From an uncultured Mollicutes bacterium (GTDB lineage Bacteria > Bacillota_I > Bacilli_A > Acholeplasmatales > Anaeroplasmataceae), in NCBI GenBank assembly GCA_945923475.1, contig CAMELE010000019.1, forward strand, positions 1 to 37,796: a stretch of 37,796 bases of DNA. The letters run 5' to 3'. The first letter of the stretch is position 1; each line of letters starts with the position of its first letter. The notes beneath the pieces are model-generated. The model made no database searches. It saw only the letters and a list, made by a program, of their open reading frames with translations, and was not told where the DNA came from. Of the stretch, positions 8,150 to 16,969 are shown piece by piece. Made by a program: the position numbers and the translations under genes.

Positions 8150-9712
8150 GTGAAACATACAAGTGTTAAGTTAGATACTCCTGTTGAGTTTATTAATATC
8201 ACTAAAATCAATCCTTTAATTTCTAAATGTTAGATTAAAGTTTGTTATGTTGGTGATAAACCAAACCGCAATAGAAGTGTTATAACAAAAGAAGTTGCTA
8301 AAGATTTAGCATAGAGCTTACCAGGTAGCCCAATTGTTGGTTATTACAATGAAGCTAATGGAGATTATGAAGAACATAATCGTGTAATTGATATTTCTAA
8401 TGGTAAATTTGATATAAAAGACACTACTGTTCCTTATGGCTTTGTAGACTTAGGGGCAAAAGTTTGGTTTTAGAAATTCTTAGATGATGGAAAAAACGAG
8501 CATGAATATTTAATGACTGAAGGCTATATCTGGACAGATATTTATCCAGAAAGTAAACGTATTATTGAAAAAGGCAATAATCAATCTATGGAATTAGATG
8601 ATAAAAAAATTAATGCGTATTGGTCGAAAGATAAGAATGGAATGCCCGAATTTTTTATTATAAATGAAGCGATAATTAAGAAACTTTGTATTCTTGGAGA
8701 AGATTGTGAACCTTGCTTTGAAGGAGCTAATATTACTGCTCCTACGATGCATTTCTCATTTAGTGATAAATTTAATGAGCAATTATTCTCTATGATGAAA
8801 GATTTAAAAGAATTATTAGAAGGTAAAGGAGGAACAAAAGTGTTCACAAGATATAATGTGGAGATTGGTGATTCCATTTGGACTTCTCTTTATTCTTATA
8901 TTAAGGGCTTCGGAGCAGGTAATGCAATGATTGAAGAAGTTTGCGAAGATAATGGTAATTTATTTGCTATTGTCAAGGAAGATGATAAGTTCGTTCGTTT
9001 AGATTTTTCTATGGAGAATGATACTTTCACTCCTGGCGAAGTTTCTGAATTAACTGATTATTCTGTTTCTGATAATCCTCAATTCGATCCTGAAAAAGTT
9101 GCAGAATTTGCGAAAAAAAAGGACGAAAAAGATAAAGACAATAAAGAGAATAATGATAATAATAAGGAAGATCCTTCTAAAGAATAGCCAAAAGATGGCG
9201 AAAAGAAGGACACTACCGAAAATAAACCTACTGATACTTCTGATGAAGAAGGAAAGTCAACTAAGGATGATGAAGAGGAAAAAAAGAAAAAGAAAGCTAA
9301 GTACTCTTTAGAAGATGTAGTTGAATATGGTTTATTAAAAGATGAGTATGCCGCACTTGAGACTAAATATAATGAATTGGTTGAAAAGCAAGCACAGCTC
9401 GAACAAGAACTTGCTTCTTTAACTCAGTTCAAGACTGAAGCTGAAAGAGAAAAGAAGCAAGAAATGATTAATAGTTTCTATATGTTATCTGATGATGATA
9501 AGAAAGATGTTATTGCTAATATTGATACTTATTCATTAGATGATATTGAAGCAAAGCTTTCTATTATCTGTGTTCGCAATAAGGTCAGTTTCGATACTAA
9601 TGAAAAGAAAGAAAATGACCCACTTACATATAATATTAATAATGATGTAAATGAAGATAGCATTCCTGCTTGGATTAAGGCAGTATAGGATGTTGCGAAA
9701 ACTATGGAATAA
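8150..9712 (+). CDS. Prohead protease-scaffold fusion
   Basis: A 520-residue protein from GTG 8150 (AGGAGG upstream) to TAA, with five TAG codons. Residues 1-225 look like the phage prohead protease that matures the capsid, including an SMELDDKKINAYW stretch and an LCILGEDCEPCFEGA motif typical of this family. A highly charged low-complexity linker (about residues 317-385, Lys/Glu/Asp/Asn) follows, then a coiled-coil-like segment (EYAALETKYNELVEKQAQL) as in scaffolds. Position between portal and capsid genes fits. An internal start at 8840 probably makes the scaffold part separately. Catalytic residues could not be assigned with confidence. Confidence 0.8.
8840..9712 (+). CDS. Nested scaffold protein, internal in-frame start
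   Basis: Inside the protease-scaffold gene, AAAGGAGG (8825-8832) precedes an in-frame GTG at 8840 by seven bases, an ideal spacing and the strongest ribosome site inside this gene. Translation would give a 290-residue protein beginning VFTRYNVEIGDSIWTSLY (Val as start Met), covering a small folded domain, the charged linker and the coiled-coil. Nested scaffolds sharing the protease C-terminus are known in lambda (C/Nu3) and many siphophages, and supply excess scaffold over protease. It contains only two TAG codons. Existence of the product is inferred from the ribosome site. Confidence 0.6.
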
Positions 9713-9736
9713 TAAATTTTTAAGGAGGAAAACCTA

Positions 9737-10513
9737 ATGCTTTTAAAAGATATGCTTAAAGACCTAAGCGGCGTATCTGCTGTTAAGGGCGGCTACGTTG
9801 AATATGGCTATGGTCAGGTTGAGCCTAATCATTTAAGTGCTCAGCGCACTGGTCAGATTTATGCTCAATTACCTGCTAACAGAAATATCCAGCTTCTTGA
9901 AAATGGCCAGTTTGTTAAGTATGACTATGCTGCTGGTGAGCTTGGTGAAGTTAATTTCACTGGCAAGGGCGAATGGATGTTAGTTTATAATGAAATTAAA
10001 CTTTATCGTGAGGAACAAGCTGATTGCGAATTTGCTATGCGCAAAGATGATTATCAGGCTCGTTATTACAGCCCCTATGATGGCAAGCAGGAGATTGGTA
10101 CACGCTAGGCTCGTTATTTAAATGGTAAGGATGCCGAAGGTAATACTTCTATTACTATTACAGATAGCCAGGGTGTACAACATACTTATGAGTATGATGA
10201 TGTTACTGCTGGTCCTGATATTCGTGAACTCTTCTATGAAGAAGATCCTTTACATTTTGATGGTCCTTATGAGGCCCGTAGAATGCCTGCTGGCACTAAT
10301 ATGGTTCCTCGTGTTTTCAAGACCAATGTTGGTGATATTTTTACAACTAATACTATCGCAGAAGCCACTCTTGCAGTTGGCGATATTTTAAGTCCTCGTG
10401 CTGCTGATGGTATGCTTTCTAAATCTGGTGATGGCTCTATCCAATGGTAGGTTGTCAAGGTTTATGAAATGCCTGATCATCAGAAGGGCGTTAAGATTAT
10501 GCGAATCGCGTAA
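9737..10513 (+). CDS. Capsid-associated protein, probable decoration or head protein
   Basis: A 258-residue protein from ATG 9737 (AAGGAGG upstream) to TAA, with two TAG codons (10106-10108 and 10448-10450). It begins MLLKDMLKDLSGVSAVKGGY and is rich in Gly, Tyr and acidic residues without membrane segments. It lies between the scaffold and the major capsid gene, where head decoration or accessory proteins are usually encoded. Codon use is richer in CAG and GGC than in the packaging genes, suggesting high expression. Assignment rests on position; a head-fibre role is an alternative. Confidence 0.65.
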
Positions 10514-10530
10514 GAAAGGAGAGAAGAAAA

Positions 10531-11667
10531 ATGTTAGATAGAAAAAATCTTGTTCAATTAATGAAGACTGTCGCTAAGGCTGATCCTTCTACTCCTACTG
10601 CTTACAGCTTTAATGGTGAAAGTCTTTCTTATGATGCTCTTAATGAAACTCTCCGCAGAGAATTAAATGAACTTGCTGGAACTTATTCTTTATACCGTGA
10701 AAATAAGAACCTTATTTTCTCAATGATTGAGGAAACTATTGATGAAGTTCTTCCTAAGAAAGTTGAAGAGCAATATAATCAGTTTGCTGAAGTTAAGACA
10801 TTTAGACAGGGCGACAAGCCTATTTTCCGTAGAAAGTTCAGCAACAATACTCGTGCAAAGCAATTCATCACTCGTGTCGGCCTAGCTGGCATCTATGAAG
10901 TATTCAAGCTTGGTAAGACTGAAGAAAGCTTTGAAGTCCGTACAAGTGCTATTGGCGGAGCTGCTCAGATTGGTTTTGAGGAATTCCTCGATGGTCGTGT
11001 CGATTTTGGTGTTGTCACCCAGATTGTCATGGAAGGTATGGATGAACTTATCTATAAAGAGATGGCTGGTGCTTTAAAGGCTTCTATCAACCAGCTACCT
11101 CCTGCTAACCGTTTAGTTGCTAATGGTTTTGATGAACCCGGTTTTGATAAGTTACTTATGATTGCTTCTGCTTATGGTACTCCTACTATTTATTGCACTT
11201 ATGAATTTGCTGTTCGTATGATTCCGAAGGATGCTTGGCGTTATACTGAAGCTATGAAAAATGAGCTTTGGAATACTGGTCGTCTTGCTTCCTATAAGGG
11301 CTATAAAGTTGTTATTCTTGAGCAGGGCTTTGAAGATGCTACTAATGAAAAGAAAGTTATCGACCCAGGTTATGCTTGGATTATTCCTACTGGTGCTGAT
11401 AGTAAGCCTATAAAGGTTGCTATGGAAGGCAATACCATTGTTGATGAATATACCAATTATGATCGTAGCCGTGAAATTCAGGTTTATAAGAAGGTTGGAG
11501 TTATTGCTATGTTAGCTAATAACATCTGCTGCTATTGTGATACTGAACTTCTTGGTGATATGAAGACATGGCATCTTGATGGTGTAACTGGTAAGGTCCG
11601 TGACTATGCTGGTCAGATTACTGGTTCTCATGATACTATTGATGGCGGTAATGAAGATAAGCCGTAA
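10531..11667 (+). CDS. Major capsid protein
   Basis: A 378-residue protein from ATG 10531 (AAAGGAG upstream) to TAA 11667. It follows protease/scaffold and is of the size and composition of an HK97-fold capsid protein: helical N-terminal region, a segment FRQGDKPIFRRKFSNNTRA resembling the extended E-loop area, and a mixed C-terminal domain. It forms the capsid shell. It has no TAG codon: all eleven Gln use CAG (eight) or CAA (three), unlike its neighbours. A strong terminator follows at 11703-11744. HK97 fold is inferred from context and pattern, not from a structural match. Confidence 0.88.
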   Translation: MLDRKNLVQLMKTVAKADPSTPTAYSFNGESLSYDALNETLRRELNELAGTYSLYRENKNLIFSMIEETIDEVLPKKVEEQYNQFAEVKTFRQGDKPIFRRKFSNNTRAKQFITRVGLAGIYEVFKLGKTEESFEVRTSAIGGAAQIGFEEFLDGRVDFGVVTQIVMEGMDELIYKEMAGALKASINQLPPANRLVANGFDEPGFDKLLMIASAYGTPTIYCTYEFAVRMIPKDAWRYTEAMKNELWNTGRLASYKGYKVVILEQGFEDATNEKKVIDPGYAWIIPTGADSKPIKVAMEGNTIVDEYTNYDRSREIQVYKKVGVIAMLANNICCYCDTELLGDMKTWHLDGVTGKVRDYAGQITGSHDTIDGGNEDKP

Positions 11668-11696
11668 TTGATATTAACTAAAAATTAATATATAAT
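11668..11696 (+). promoter_or_regulatory. Promoter-like sequence just after the capsid gene
   Basis: TTGATA (11668-11673), a 17-base spacer and TATAAT (11691-11696) begin at the base after the capsid stop codon. The predicted start, about 11703, is the first base of the terminator stem. It may yield a short hairpin RNA or a transcript that reads through into the neck genes; chance occurrence in AT-rich DNA is possible. Confidence 0.45.
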
Positions 11697-11702
11697 ATTT
11701 TT

Positions 11703-11744
11703 AGGGGAGAATGGGGAAATCCCCTTCTCCCCTATTTTGTTTTA
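11703..11744 (+). terminator. Strong intrinsic terminator after the major capsid gene
   Basis: AGGGGAGAAxGGGGA pairs with TCCCCxTTCTCCCCT (11703-11733), followed by ATTTTGTTTT. The G/C-rich stem is the strongest in the window and stands out in AT-rich surroundings. Confidence 0.9.
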
Positions 11745-11766
11745 TGAGTAAAAGGAGAATAAAATA

Positions 11767-12333
11767 ATGAATAAAAAAATTTTAATGGTTACTAATAGAA
11801 GTGCTGGAGTAGTTGTTTATAATATTCCTGAAGAAGGCATTCGCAGAGAATTTACACCTGGAGAAACTAAGAAGATTCCCTTTGAGGAATTAGAGAAGCT
11901 TGCCTATCTTAGCGGAGGCCGCACTTTAATGGAAAATTTCTTAAAGATTGTGGATACTGAAACTACAGAAGAATTAGGTATTCATACAGAACCTGAATAT
12001 TATTTAGATGACGCTGGAGTTATTAAGCTTCTTACTGAAGGAACTCTTGATGAATTCCTTGACTGTCTTGATTTTGCTCCTATTGGAGTTATTGATATGA
12101 TTAAGAGTTATGCTGTATCTCTTCCTATGAGTGATTACAATAAGCGTAAAGCTCTTAAGGATAAGACTGGATTTGATCTTGATCGAGCATTAGCCAATAA
12201 GGAAGCTGAAGCTGCAGATGATGAGCAAATTACTCCAAAAGCTCCTGAACGTAGAGTAAAGACCGAAACTAAGCCTACAACGCCTCCTGGCCGTAGAACT
12301 GCTCCTCGTTATAACGTTGTAAAAGAAGGTTAA
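11767..12333 (+). CDS. Neck/connector-region protein, family function unknown
   Basis: A 188-residue protein from ATG 11767 (AAAGGAG upstream) to TAA. The N-terminal part (MNKKILMVTNRSAGVVVYNI ...) looks like a small beta domain, followed by FTPGETKKIPFEELEKLAYL and a helical region (FLDCLDFAPIGVIDMIKSYA). The C-terminus is a basic, Pro- and Arg-rich tail. Proteins with this pattern are known to me from Firmicute phages right after the capsid gene, without an assigned role. It has no TAG codon, like the capsid gene before it. A head-tail joining or capsid-associated role is inferred from position. Confidence 0.65.
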   Translation: MNKKILMVTNRSAGVVVYNIPEEGIRREFTPGETKKIPFEELEKLAYLSGGRTLMENFLKIVDTETTEELGIHTEPEYYLDDAGVIKLLTEGTLDEFLDCLDFAPIGVIDMIKSYAVSLPMSDYNKRKALKDKTGFDLDRALANKEAEAADDEQITPKAPERRVKTETKPTTPPGRRTAPRYNVVKEG

Positions 12334-12355
12334 TTATAAATAAGGAGGGTTTTAT

Positions 12356-12967
12356 ATGACATATTTTTATAAGATTTATGAACGCTTTTTAGGTAAAGTA
12401 ACAGATGATATGTATTTAGAACTTACTCCTCGTGATACATTTTTAGATTTACGTCAATTACTTATTGATAGCATCCCTGGATTCGAATTTCCGCGTAAAC
12501 GATTAGATTATGTTTTAGTTGATGAAGATACTCCTGATTTTATAAAAGGAGAAATTGATGGTGGAAATATTGATATACCATTAGGTGGAGATTTATCTGA
12601 AGAAGTAACTGGCAGTAATATTGATATAGATAATGCTTTTTAGGAGATATTTTCTGAAGAAAATACCTCCTATTTTAATGCCGATTTGGATGATGAAGAA
12701 ATTAATATCTTGGCTTTGATTATGGTTGAAGCTTGGGTAGAACGTCAATTGGCATCTATTGAAGTAACAAGAATGAAATATTCTGGTACAGATTTTAAAT
12801 TTACTTCATAGGCGAATCATATGTAGAAATTGTTATCATTGAGAACAGAAGTAAGACGTTAGGCTTTTCATATGTAGAGATTATATAAGCGTCGTAAAAC
12901 TGATGATAATGGATATATTAAATCTAATTGGTCTGTTCTAAGGGAGGTAAGTGCCCTTGATGACTAA
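12356..12967 (+). CDS. Probable head-tail adaptor
   Basis: A 203-residue protein from ATG 12356 (AAGGAGG upstream) to TAA, with five TAG codons read as Gln. Without readthrough it would stop after 95 residues. The C-terminal half is a helical region containing EAWVERQLASIEVTRMKY and FTSQANHMQKLLSLRTEVRR, a helical-hairpin pattern seen in gp6-like connector adaptors that dock on the portal. The next gene starts within its last codons (ATG 12960). Role is inferred mainly from position and helical pattern. Confidence 0.65.
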
Positions 12968-13253
12968 ATATAATTTTGATATAGATAATAATTTAATTAA
13001 TACTAATATTAATAGATTAACTAATTAGATATGGAAATTAATTCCTATGCGTGAAAATGAAGAAGATTGGTTATCTTAGTTAAATACTGTAATTATTGAA
13101 TTAACTGGTCTTGGGCAAATTTTTAACGATAGCTAGTATTTAATTCTTTTAAGCAAATTAGAAGGACTAAAAAATATTGAAATTGAATTTCCTATTTATA
13201 GAAAGACAGTGTTTGAAGCTATTACTTTATTAAGGGGGCTTCACATTGAATAA
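12960..13253 (+). CDS. Small neck-region protein, function unknown
   Basis: A 97-residue protein from ATG 12960, overlapping the previous gene by 8 bases, with GGGAGG about 13 bases upstream and inside that gene. It carries three TAG codons and ends at TAA. The central text IPMRENEEDWLSQLNTVIIE and the C-terminal FPIYRKTVFEAITLLRGL suggest a compact helical protein. I have seen similar proteins at this place in Firmicute phages but know no function. It overlaps the next gene by 8 bases as well, indicating tight translational coupling of the neck genes. Confidence 0.65.
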
Positions 13254-14241
13254 AAATGAATATTTAGATGCAATGTATAATCGTATTCCAAAAGCCAATA
13301 TGCTTACAAGATATCTATATGGTGATGGAGTAACAGGTCAACAAGAACGAATGATAAGAGATAAACGTAAAACATTAAGTAGAGCTTTACTTTATTCTTA
13401 TCAAGCTGCTTTGGTAAAAAAATTATATGATGATAAAGATACTATCGAACGCCGTGCATTAATTAATCCTGATAAAATAAAATAGGATTATGATGAAAAA
13501 ATTATTTCAATTGGGTTTGAAAGTAATTTTAAGACTGGAGATATTTTTTAGTGGCTGGGTACAAATACTTATTGGTTAATTTATTTATAGGATTTAACTG
13601 AATTAGCTTATTTTCGTGGTAATATAAGACGTTGTTCTTATGAAATTGCCTGGGAAGATGAAAATAAAAATTATCATAAAACTTATGTTGCTTTGCGTGG
13701 TCCTGTTGAAACTAAAATTAATTATATCCAAAAGCATGAAATTAGTGTAGATACACCCAATCATTCTTTAAATATATTATTACCTTATAATGATGATAAT
13801 GTAAAATTATGTCAACGTTATAATAAATTTTATTTATAGAATGATCCCAACAAAACATGTTGGCGTATTGAAGCTACTGACTTATATTCTACTCCTGGGA
13901 TAATTGAAATTAATGCTGTTGAATATTATTCTAATGAAACTGCTGATGATATTGATAATGGTATTGTCAATGGTTTAATATAGCCAATTCAAGATCCTAA
14001 TTAGGGTAAAGAAAATGGTATTATAGGTGATACTTTTATTAAGCCAAAAGTAGTATATGAATATAAGTATGATGGAATTAAATCTGGCAAATGGACTTGG
14101 GATAAGAAATTACCATTAACAGTTAAAGTAAATGAAGAAACAAATACTTTAAAATTACGATGGGAAACTACATATTGTGGTTAGTTTGATTTATTCTATG
14201 GGCCAGAATGTAAAACTATTGTAGTTGAATCTTTATTTTAA
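13246..14241 (+). CDS. Head-closure/neck-region structural protein, function not established
   Basis: A 331-residue protein from TTG 13246 (AGGGGG upstream) to TAA, with seven TAG codons. The N-terminal 80 residues are helical and basic (NMLTRYLYGDGVTGQQERM), followed by a mainly beta part rich in Tyr, Trp and Asn. The start lies inside the end of the preceding gene. The protein sits where head-completion (stopper) or connector proteins are encoded, but I cannot match a named family. The TTG start is chosen because it alone has a ribosome site near and no good ATG lies close by. Confidence 0.65.
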
Positions 14242-14262
14242 AGATGAAGGAGAAATCGGAGA

Positions 14263-14853
14263 ATGAAAATTGATAATGTAAAAAATCCAGAGTCAGCATT
14301 TTTAGCCCAAGAAAAAGATATGAGAATTATAGTTGATCGTATGGCCGCGAATCAACGCTTGCGTAAATTACTTTATTACACTACCCCTGATGCACTAAAA
14401 AGACCAGAAGTAAGTGATTAGAATTTCGTAAAAATGTTTGGCAAGAATATAAGGAATTTACCAAAATTATATATAGATAAAGATGTTTTAAATTATATTG
14501 TTATTAGTTTTGATAATTTTACTCCTAATGGAGATAATCCTGAATTTAGGGATAATACTATTGAATTTGATATTATTTGTCACTATGATTAGTGGCAATT
14601 GGCAGATTCATTTTAGTTAAGACCTTATAGAATTGCTGCTGAACTTGATAGTATGTTAGATAAAAAACATTTAACTGGAATTGGGCAACTTAATTTCGTC
14701 GGAGCATAGCAAATTATATTAACTGATGAATTTGCTGGACTTTGTTTATTATATGATACAATACACGGAGGAGAAGATAAAAAATATATGCCAAATCCTG
14801 CTGATGAACAAATGTTTATCGAGGATTATTTTAAAATGCCTAAAATGAATTGA
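14263..14853 (+). CDS. Neck or tail-completion protein candidate
   Basis: A 196-residue protein from ATG 14263 (AAGGAG ten bases upstream) to TGA, with four TAG codons. The use of TGA as stop, overlapping the next ATG (TGATG), shows that TGA still terminates. The text NYIVISFDNFTPNGDNPEF and IEFDIICHYDQWQL, then RPYRIAAELDSMLDKKHLTG, resembles tail-terminator or neck proteins that have a small alpha/beta fold. Position before the tail tube gene agrees with a tail-terminator. Assignment is tentative. Confidence 0.6.
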
Positions 14854-15587
14854 TGGATTATAAACTTAGTTTAATGTGCGGAACAGATTTACCTGTTCCA
14901 GAAATTCCATTAACTCTTCATTAGCCTAAGATAAAGGAAATAGCATTAATTGGCGAAAAAGAATTTTTTACTGGTGCTCAGTGTCTTTGTATTAATAAAA
15001 ATAGTATAACAAATCAGGACAAGAATGATTTGGATACTACTACCAATTTTTAGATATTTATGATGGTAATGTTATAGAAAGATAATAGCGAACGCCGTAA
15101 AGCTACGCAATAGGTTCTATCATTACTATTCCCAAATTCAAAGTCTACATTTACTCCTAGATCTATTGTTATTTAGTATAATGAGAGTGACATTTAGATT
15201 AATATTGATAATGATAACTTTGAATTATTTTAGTAGGTAGCAAGACAAATTTTTTGTTTTGATACTAATAAAAATGGGCAAGATAATTATAATCCTGCTA
15301 ATAAAAAAGCTCAAGAAATAGCTAATAAATTAATGAAAGGGCGTCAAAGGGTCGCTGAACTTAAAGGGGTTACCGATTCAAGCATTTTGAGCCAATACGT
15401 TTCTACATTGACTATTGGATTAGATTCAATGTCATTAGAAGATTGTATGAATTTAACATTGTATTAGTTATACGATTTAATAGAAAGATTTTCTCTTTAT
15501 ACCAATTGGGATATTGATGTAAGGAGTAGATTAGCAGGAGCTAAGTCAGATAAAAAACCTGACAATTGGATGAAAAACATTCATTAA
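14853..15587 (+). CDS. Tail-region protein of a Firmicute phage family, function unknown
   Basis: A 244-residue protein from ATG 14853, sharing bases with the preceding TGA, to TAA. It has nine TAG codons, including two in a row (TAGTAG, Gln-Gln, near 15234). The C-terminal third, MSLEDCMNLTLYQLYDLIER then NWDIDVRSRLAGA and PDNWMKNIH, is a pattern I recognise from tail regions of Firmicute phages; TAG falls at the Gln of LYQLYDL. Role unknown; a tail assembly factor is possible. A 79-base gap with a palindrome separates it from the tail tube gene. Confidence 0.65.
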
Positions 15588-15630
15588 TTTTGTATAAATC
15601 GCTTTACTAATTTTTGTAGCGAGTTATATA

Positions 15631-15650
15631 AATAAAATTTAAATTTTATT
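15631..15650. repeat. 20-bp perfect palindrome in front of the tail tube ribosome site
   Basis: AATAAAATTT is followed directly by AAATTTTATT, ending one base before AAGGAGG (15651-15657) of the tail tube gene. It may be a DNA-binding site or an mRNA 5' stability element; a weak stem (TCGCT/AGCGA) lies just upstream. Confidence 0.6.
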
Positions 15651-15666
15651 AAGGAGGAAATAACCT

Positions 15667-16764
15667 ATGAAATTTGGTGTTCGTGAAATATGCGATGTCG
15701 TATTAAAAGCTCGTGCTCCTATGAAGGTTGGTAATAAAGTTTTCTATGCGAACGAACCAGTTCTTTATTTCGATACATTAAAGACTTCTAGTCTTGAAGG
15801 TGCTTCTACGACCGTATATGCACAAGGCGGACGCGGCAATGCTCGTTTAGTAGCTTGGGATGGCGACCGTACTTTAACATTCACTATGGAAGATGCTCTT
15901 ATTTCTGCTGAAGGTTTCATGATTCTTTCTGGTGCTGGCTTAATTGATGCTACAGCTAGTAACACTATTAAGCAACACGTGACTGAGAAGACTAATGCTG
16001 TTGTCTTAGCTGAAAACAAAAAGAGTGTTCAGATTTATACTACTAATTTACCTTATGAATATATTTCTAAGGATGGCAAGCGTGATGGTGAATACTACAT
16101 CTATGCTATGTTAGTTGATAATGATGAACCTGTTACTGAACCTTATTTACCTACTGTAATGCGTACTGGTACTAAACCTAAGAAATTCCGTTATAATGAA
16201 GATACTAAGGCATATGAAGAATTAGCTAGTGATGAAGCTGTTACTGAGGCTCAGAATAAGGGCGAAACTATTTATTATGGTCTTGAGATTAAGACTATAA
16301 CTGAAAATGCTGATAATAATATTAAGGCTTATACTCTTGCTGATGGTAAGACTGATGATGATCCTCATAAGCTTGCTAAATTTGAGAATGGTGTTGTTCT
16401 TCTTGACTATTATGTTGAAAAAGCAAGCAAGGCTAAGCAGATTGAAATTACTGCTGAATCCTTCGGTGGTAACTTCTATCTTGAAGCTTCTACCTTATTC
16501 CGTACTCAAGATGGCGTTGATCTTCCTGCTGAGTTTATAATTCCTAACTGCAAGATTCAGTCTAACTTTACTTTTAGTATGGCTGCGACTGGCGATCCTT
16601 CAACTTTCACTTTCACTCTTGACGCATTCCCTGGAACTACTCGTTTCAATCCTACTAAGAAAGTTCTTGCGGCTATCCAGATTATCGAGGAAATCACCGA
16701 TGCTTCTATGTATCGCACTCAGACTATCCACGATTCTAAGCATGATAGCTACTTTGATATTTAA
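15667..16764 (+). CDS. Major tail (tube) protein
   Basis: A 365-residue protein from ATG 15667 (AAGGAGG ten bases upstream) to TAA. The N-terminal text FDTLKTSSLEGASTTVYAQG and LVAWDGDRTLTFTMEDALIS is typical of major tail proteins of long-tailed Firmicute phages, which stack as hexamers around the tape measure. The C-terminal part (CKIQSNFTFSMAATGDPSTF) fits the tube beta-sandwich. Like the capsid protein it has no TAG codon, and six of nine Gln are CAG. No sheath gene is seen next to it, supporting a non-contractile tail. A terminator follows after one small gene. Confidence 0.85.
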   Translation: MKFGVREICDVVLKARAPMKVGNKVFYANEPVLYFDTLKTSSLEGASTTVYAQGGRGNARLVAWDGDRTLTFTMEDALISAEGFMILSGAGLIDATASNTIKQHVTEKTNAVVLAENKKSVQIYTTNLPYEYISKDGKRDGEYYIYAMLVDNDEPVTEPYLPTVMRTGTKPKKFRYNEDTKAYEELASDEAVTEAQNKGETIYYGLEIKTITENADNNIKAYTLADGKTDDDPHKLAKFENGVVLLDYYVEKASKAKQIEITAESFGGNFYLEASTLFRTQDGVDLPAEFIIPNCKIQSNFTFSMAATGDPSTFTFTLDAFPGTTRFNPTKKVLAAIQIIEEITDASMYRTQTIHDSKHDSYFDI

Positions 16765-16766
16765 TT

Positions 16767-16925
16767 ATGATTATTAATTCTCGCGCCCCTCGTCCTGAGA
16801 AGGCTTATGAAGATAAAGTTGTAGTTGAAGAATCAAAGAAGGAAACCAAAGCTACTGTAAAAACTAAAGAGGCTCCTCTCACTGAAGATGAGCTTATTAA
16901 TAAAATTATCAAAGGAGAGGGTTAA
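16767..16925 (+). CDS. Small charged protein behind the tail tube gene
   Basis: A 52-residue protein from ATG 16767, two bases after the tail tube stop, to TAA. There is no ribosome site of its own, so it is probably translated by coupling to the tail tube gene. It begins MIINSRAPRPEKAYEDKVVV and is rich in Lys and Glu, with a helical C-terminus (LTEDELINKIIK). No TAG codon. The stop codon lies in the loop of the terminator hairpin. Too short to assign; it may be a tail tube accessory protein. Confidence 0.6.
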   Translation: MIINSRAPRPEKAYEDKVVVEESKKETKATVKTKEAPLTEDELINKIIKGEG

Positions 16926-16943
16926 TCCCTCTCCTTTTTTTTA
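16911..16943 (+). terminator. Intrinsic terminator after the tail tube transcription unit
   Basis: AAAGGAGAGGG (16911-16921) pairs with CCCTCTCCTTT (16927-16937), then a T run to about 16942. The stop codon of the small gene lies in the loop, so coding sequence and terminator overlap. Confidence 0.9.
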
Positions 16944-16969
16944 TTATGTGAAAAAGGAGAAAAAATAAT

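Noticed and set aside
16750-16925. The 52-codon gene as a -1 frameshift extension of the tail tube protein
   Set aside because: It is in the -1 frame, but that frame is closed by TGA at 16755-16757 and no slippery heptamer lies in the short overlap, so coupled reinitiation is simpler.
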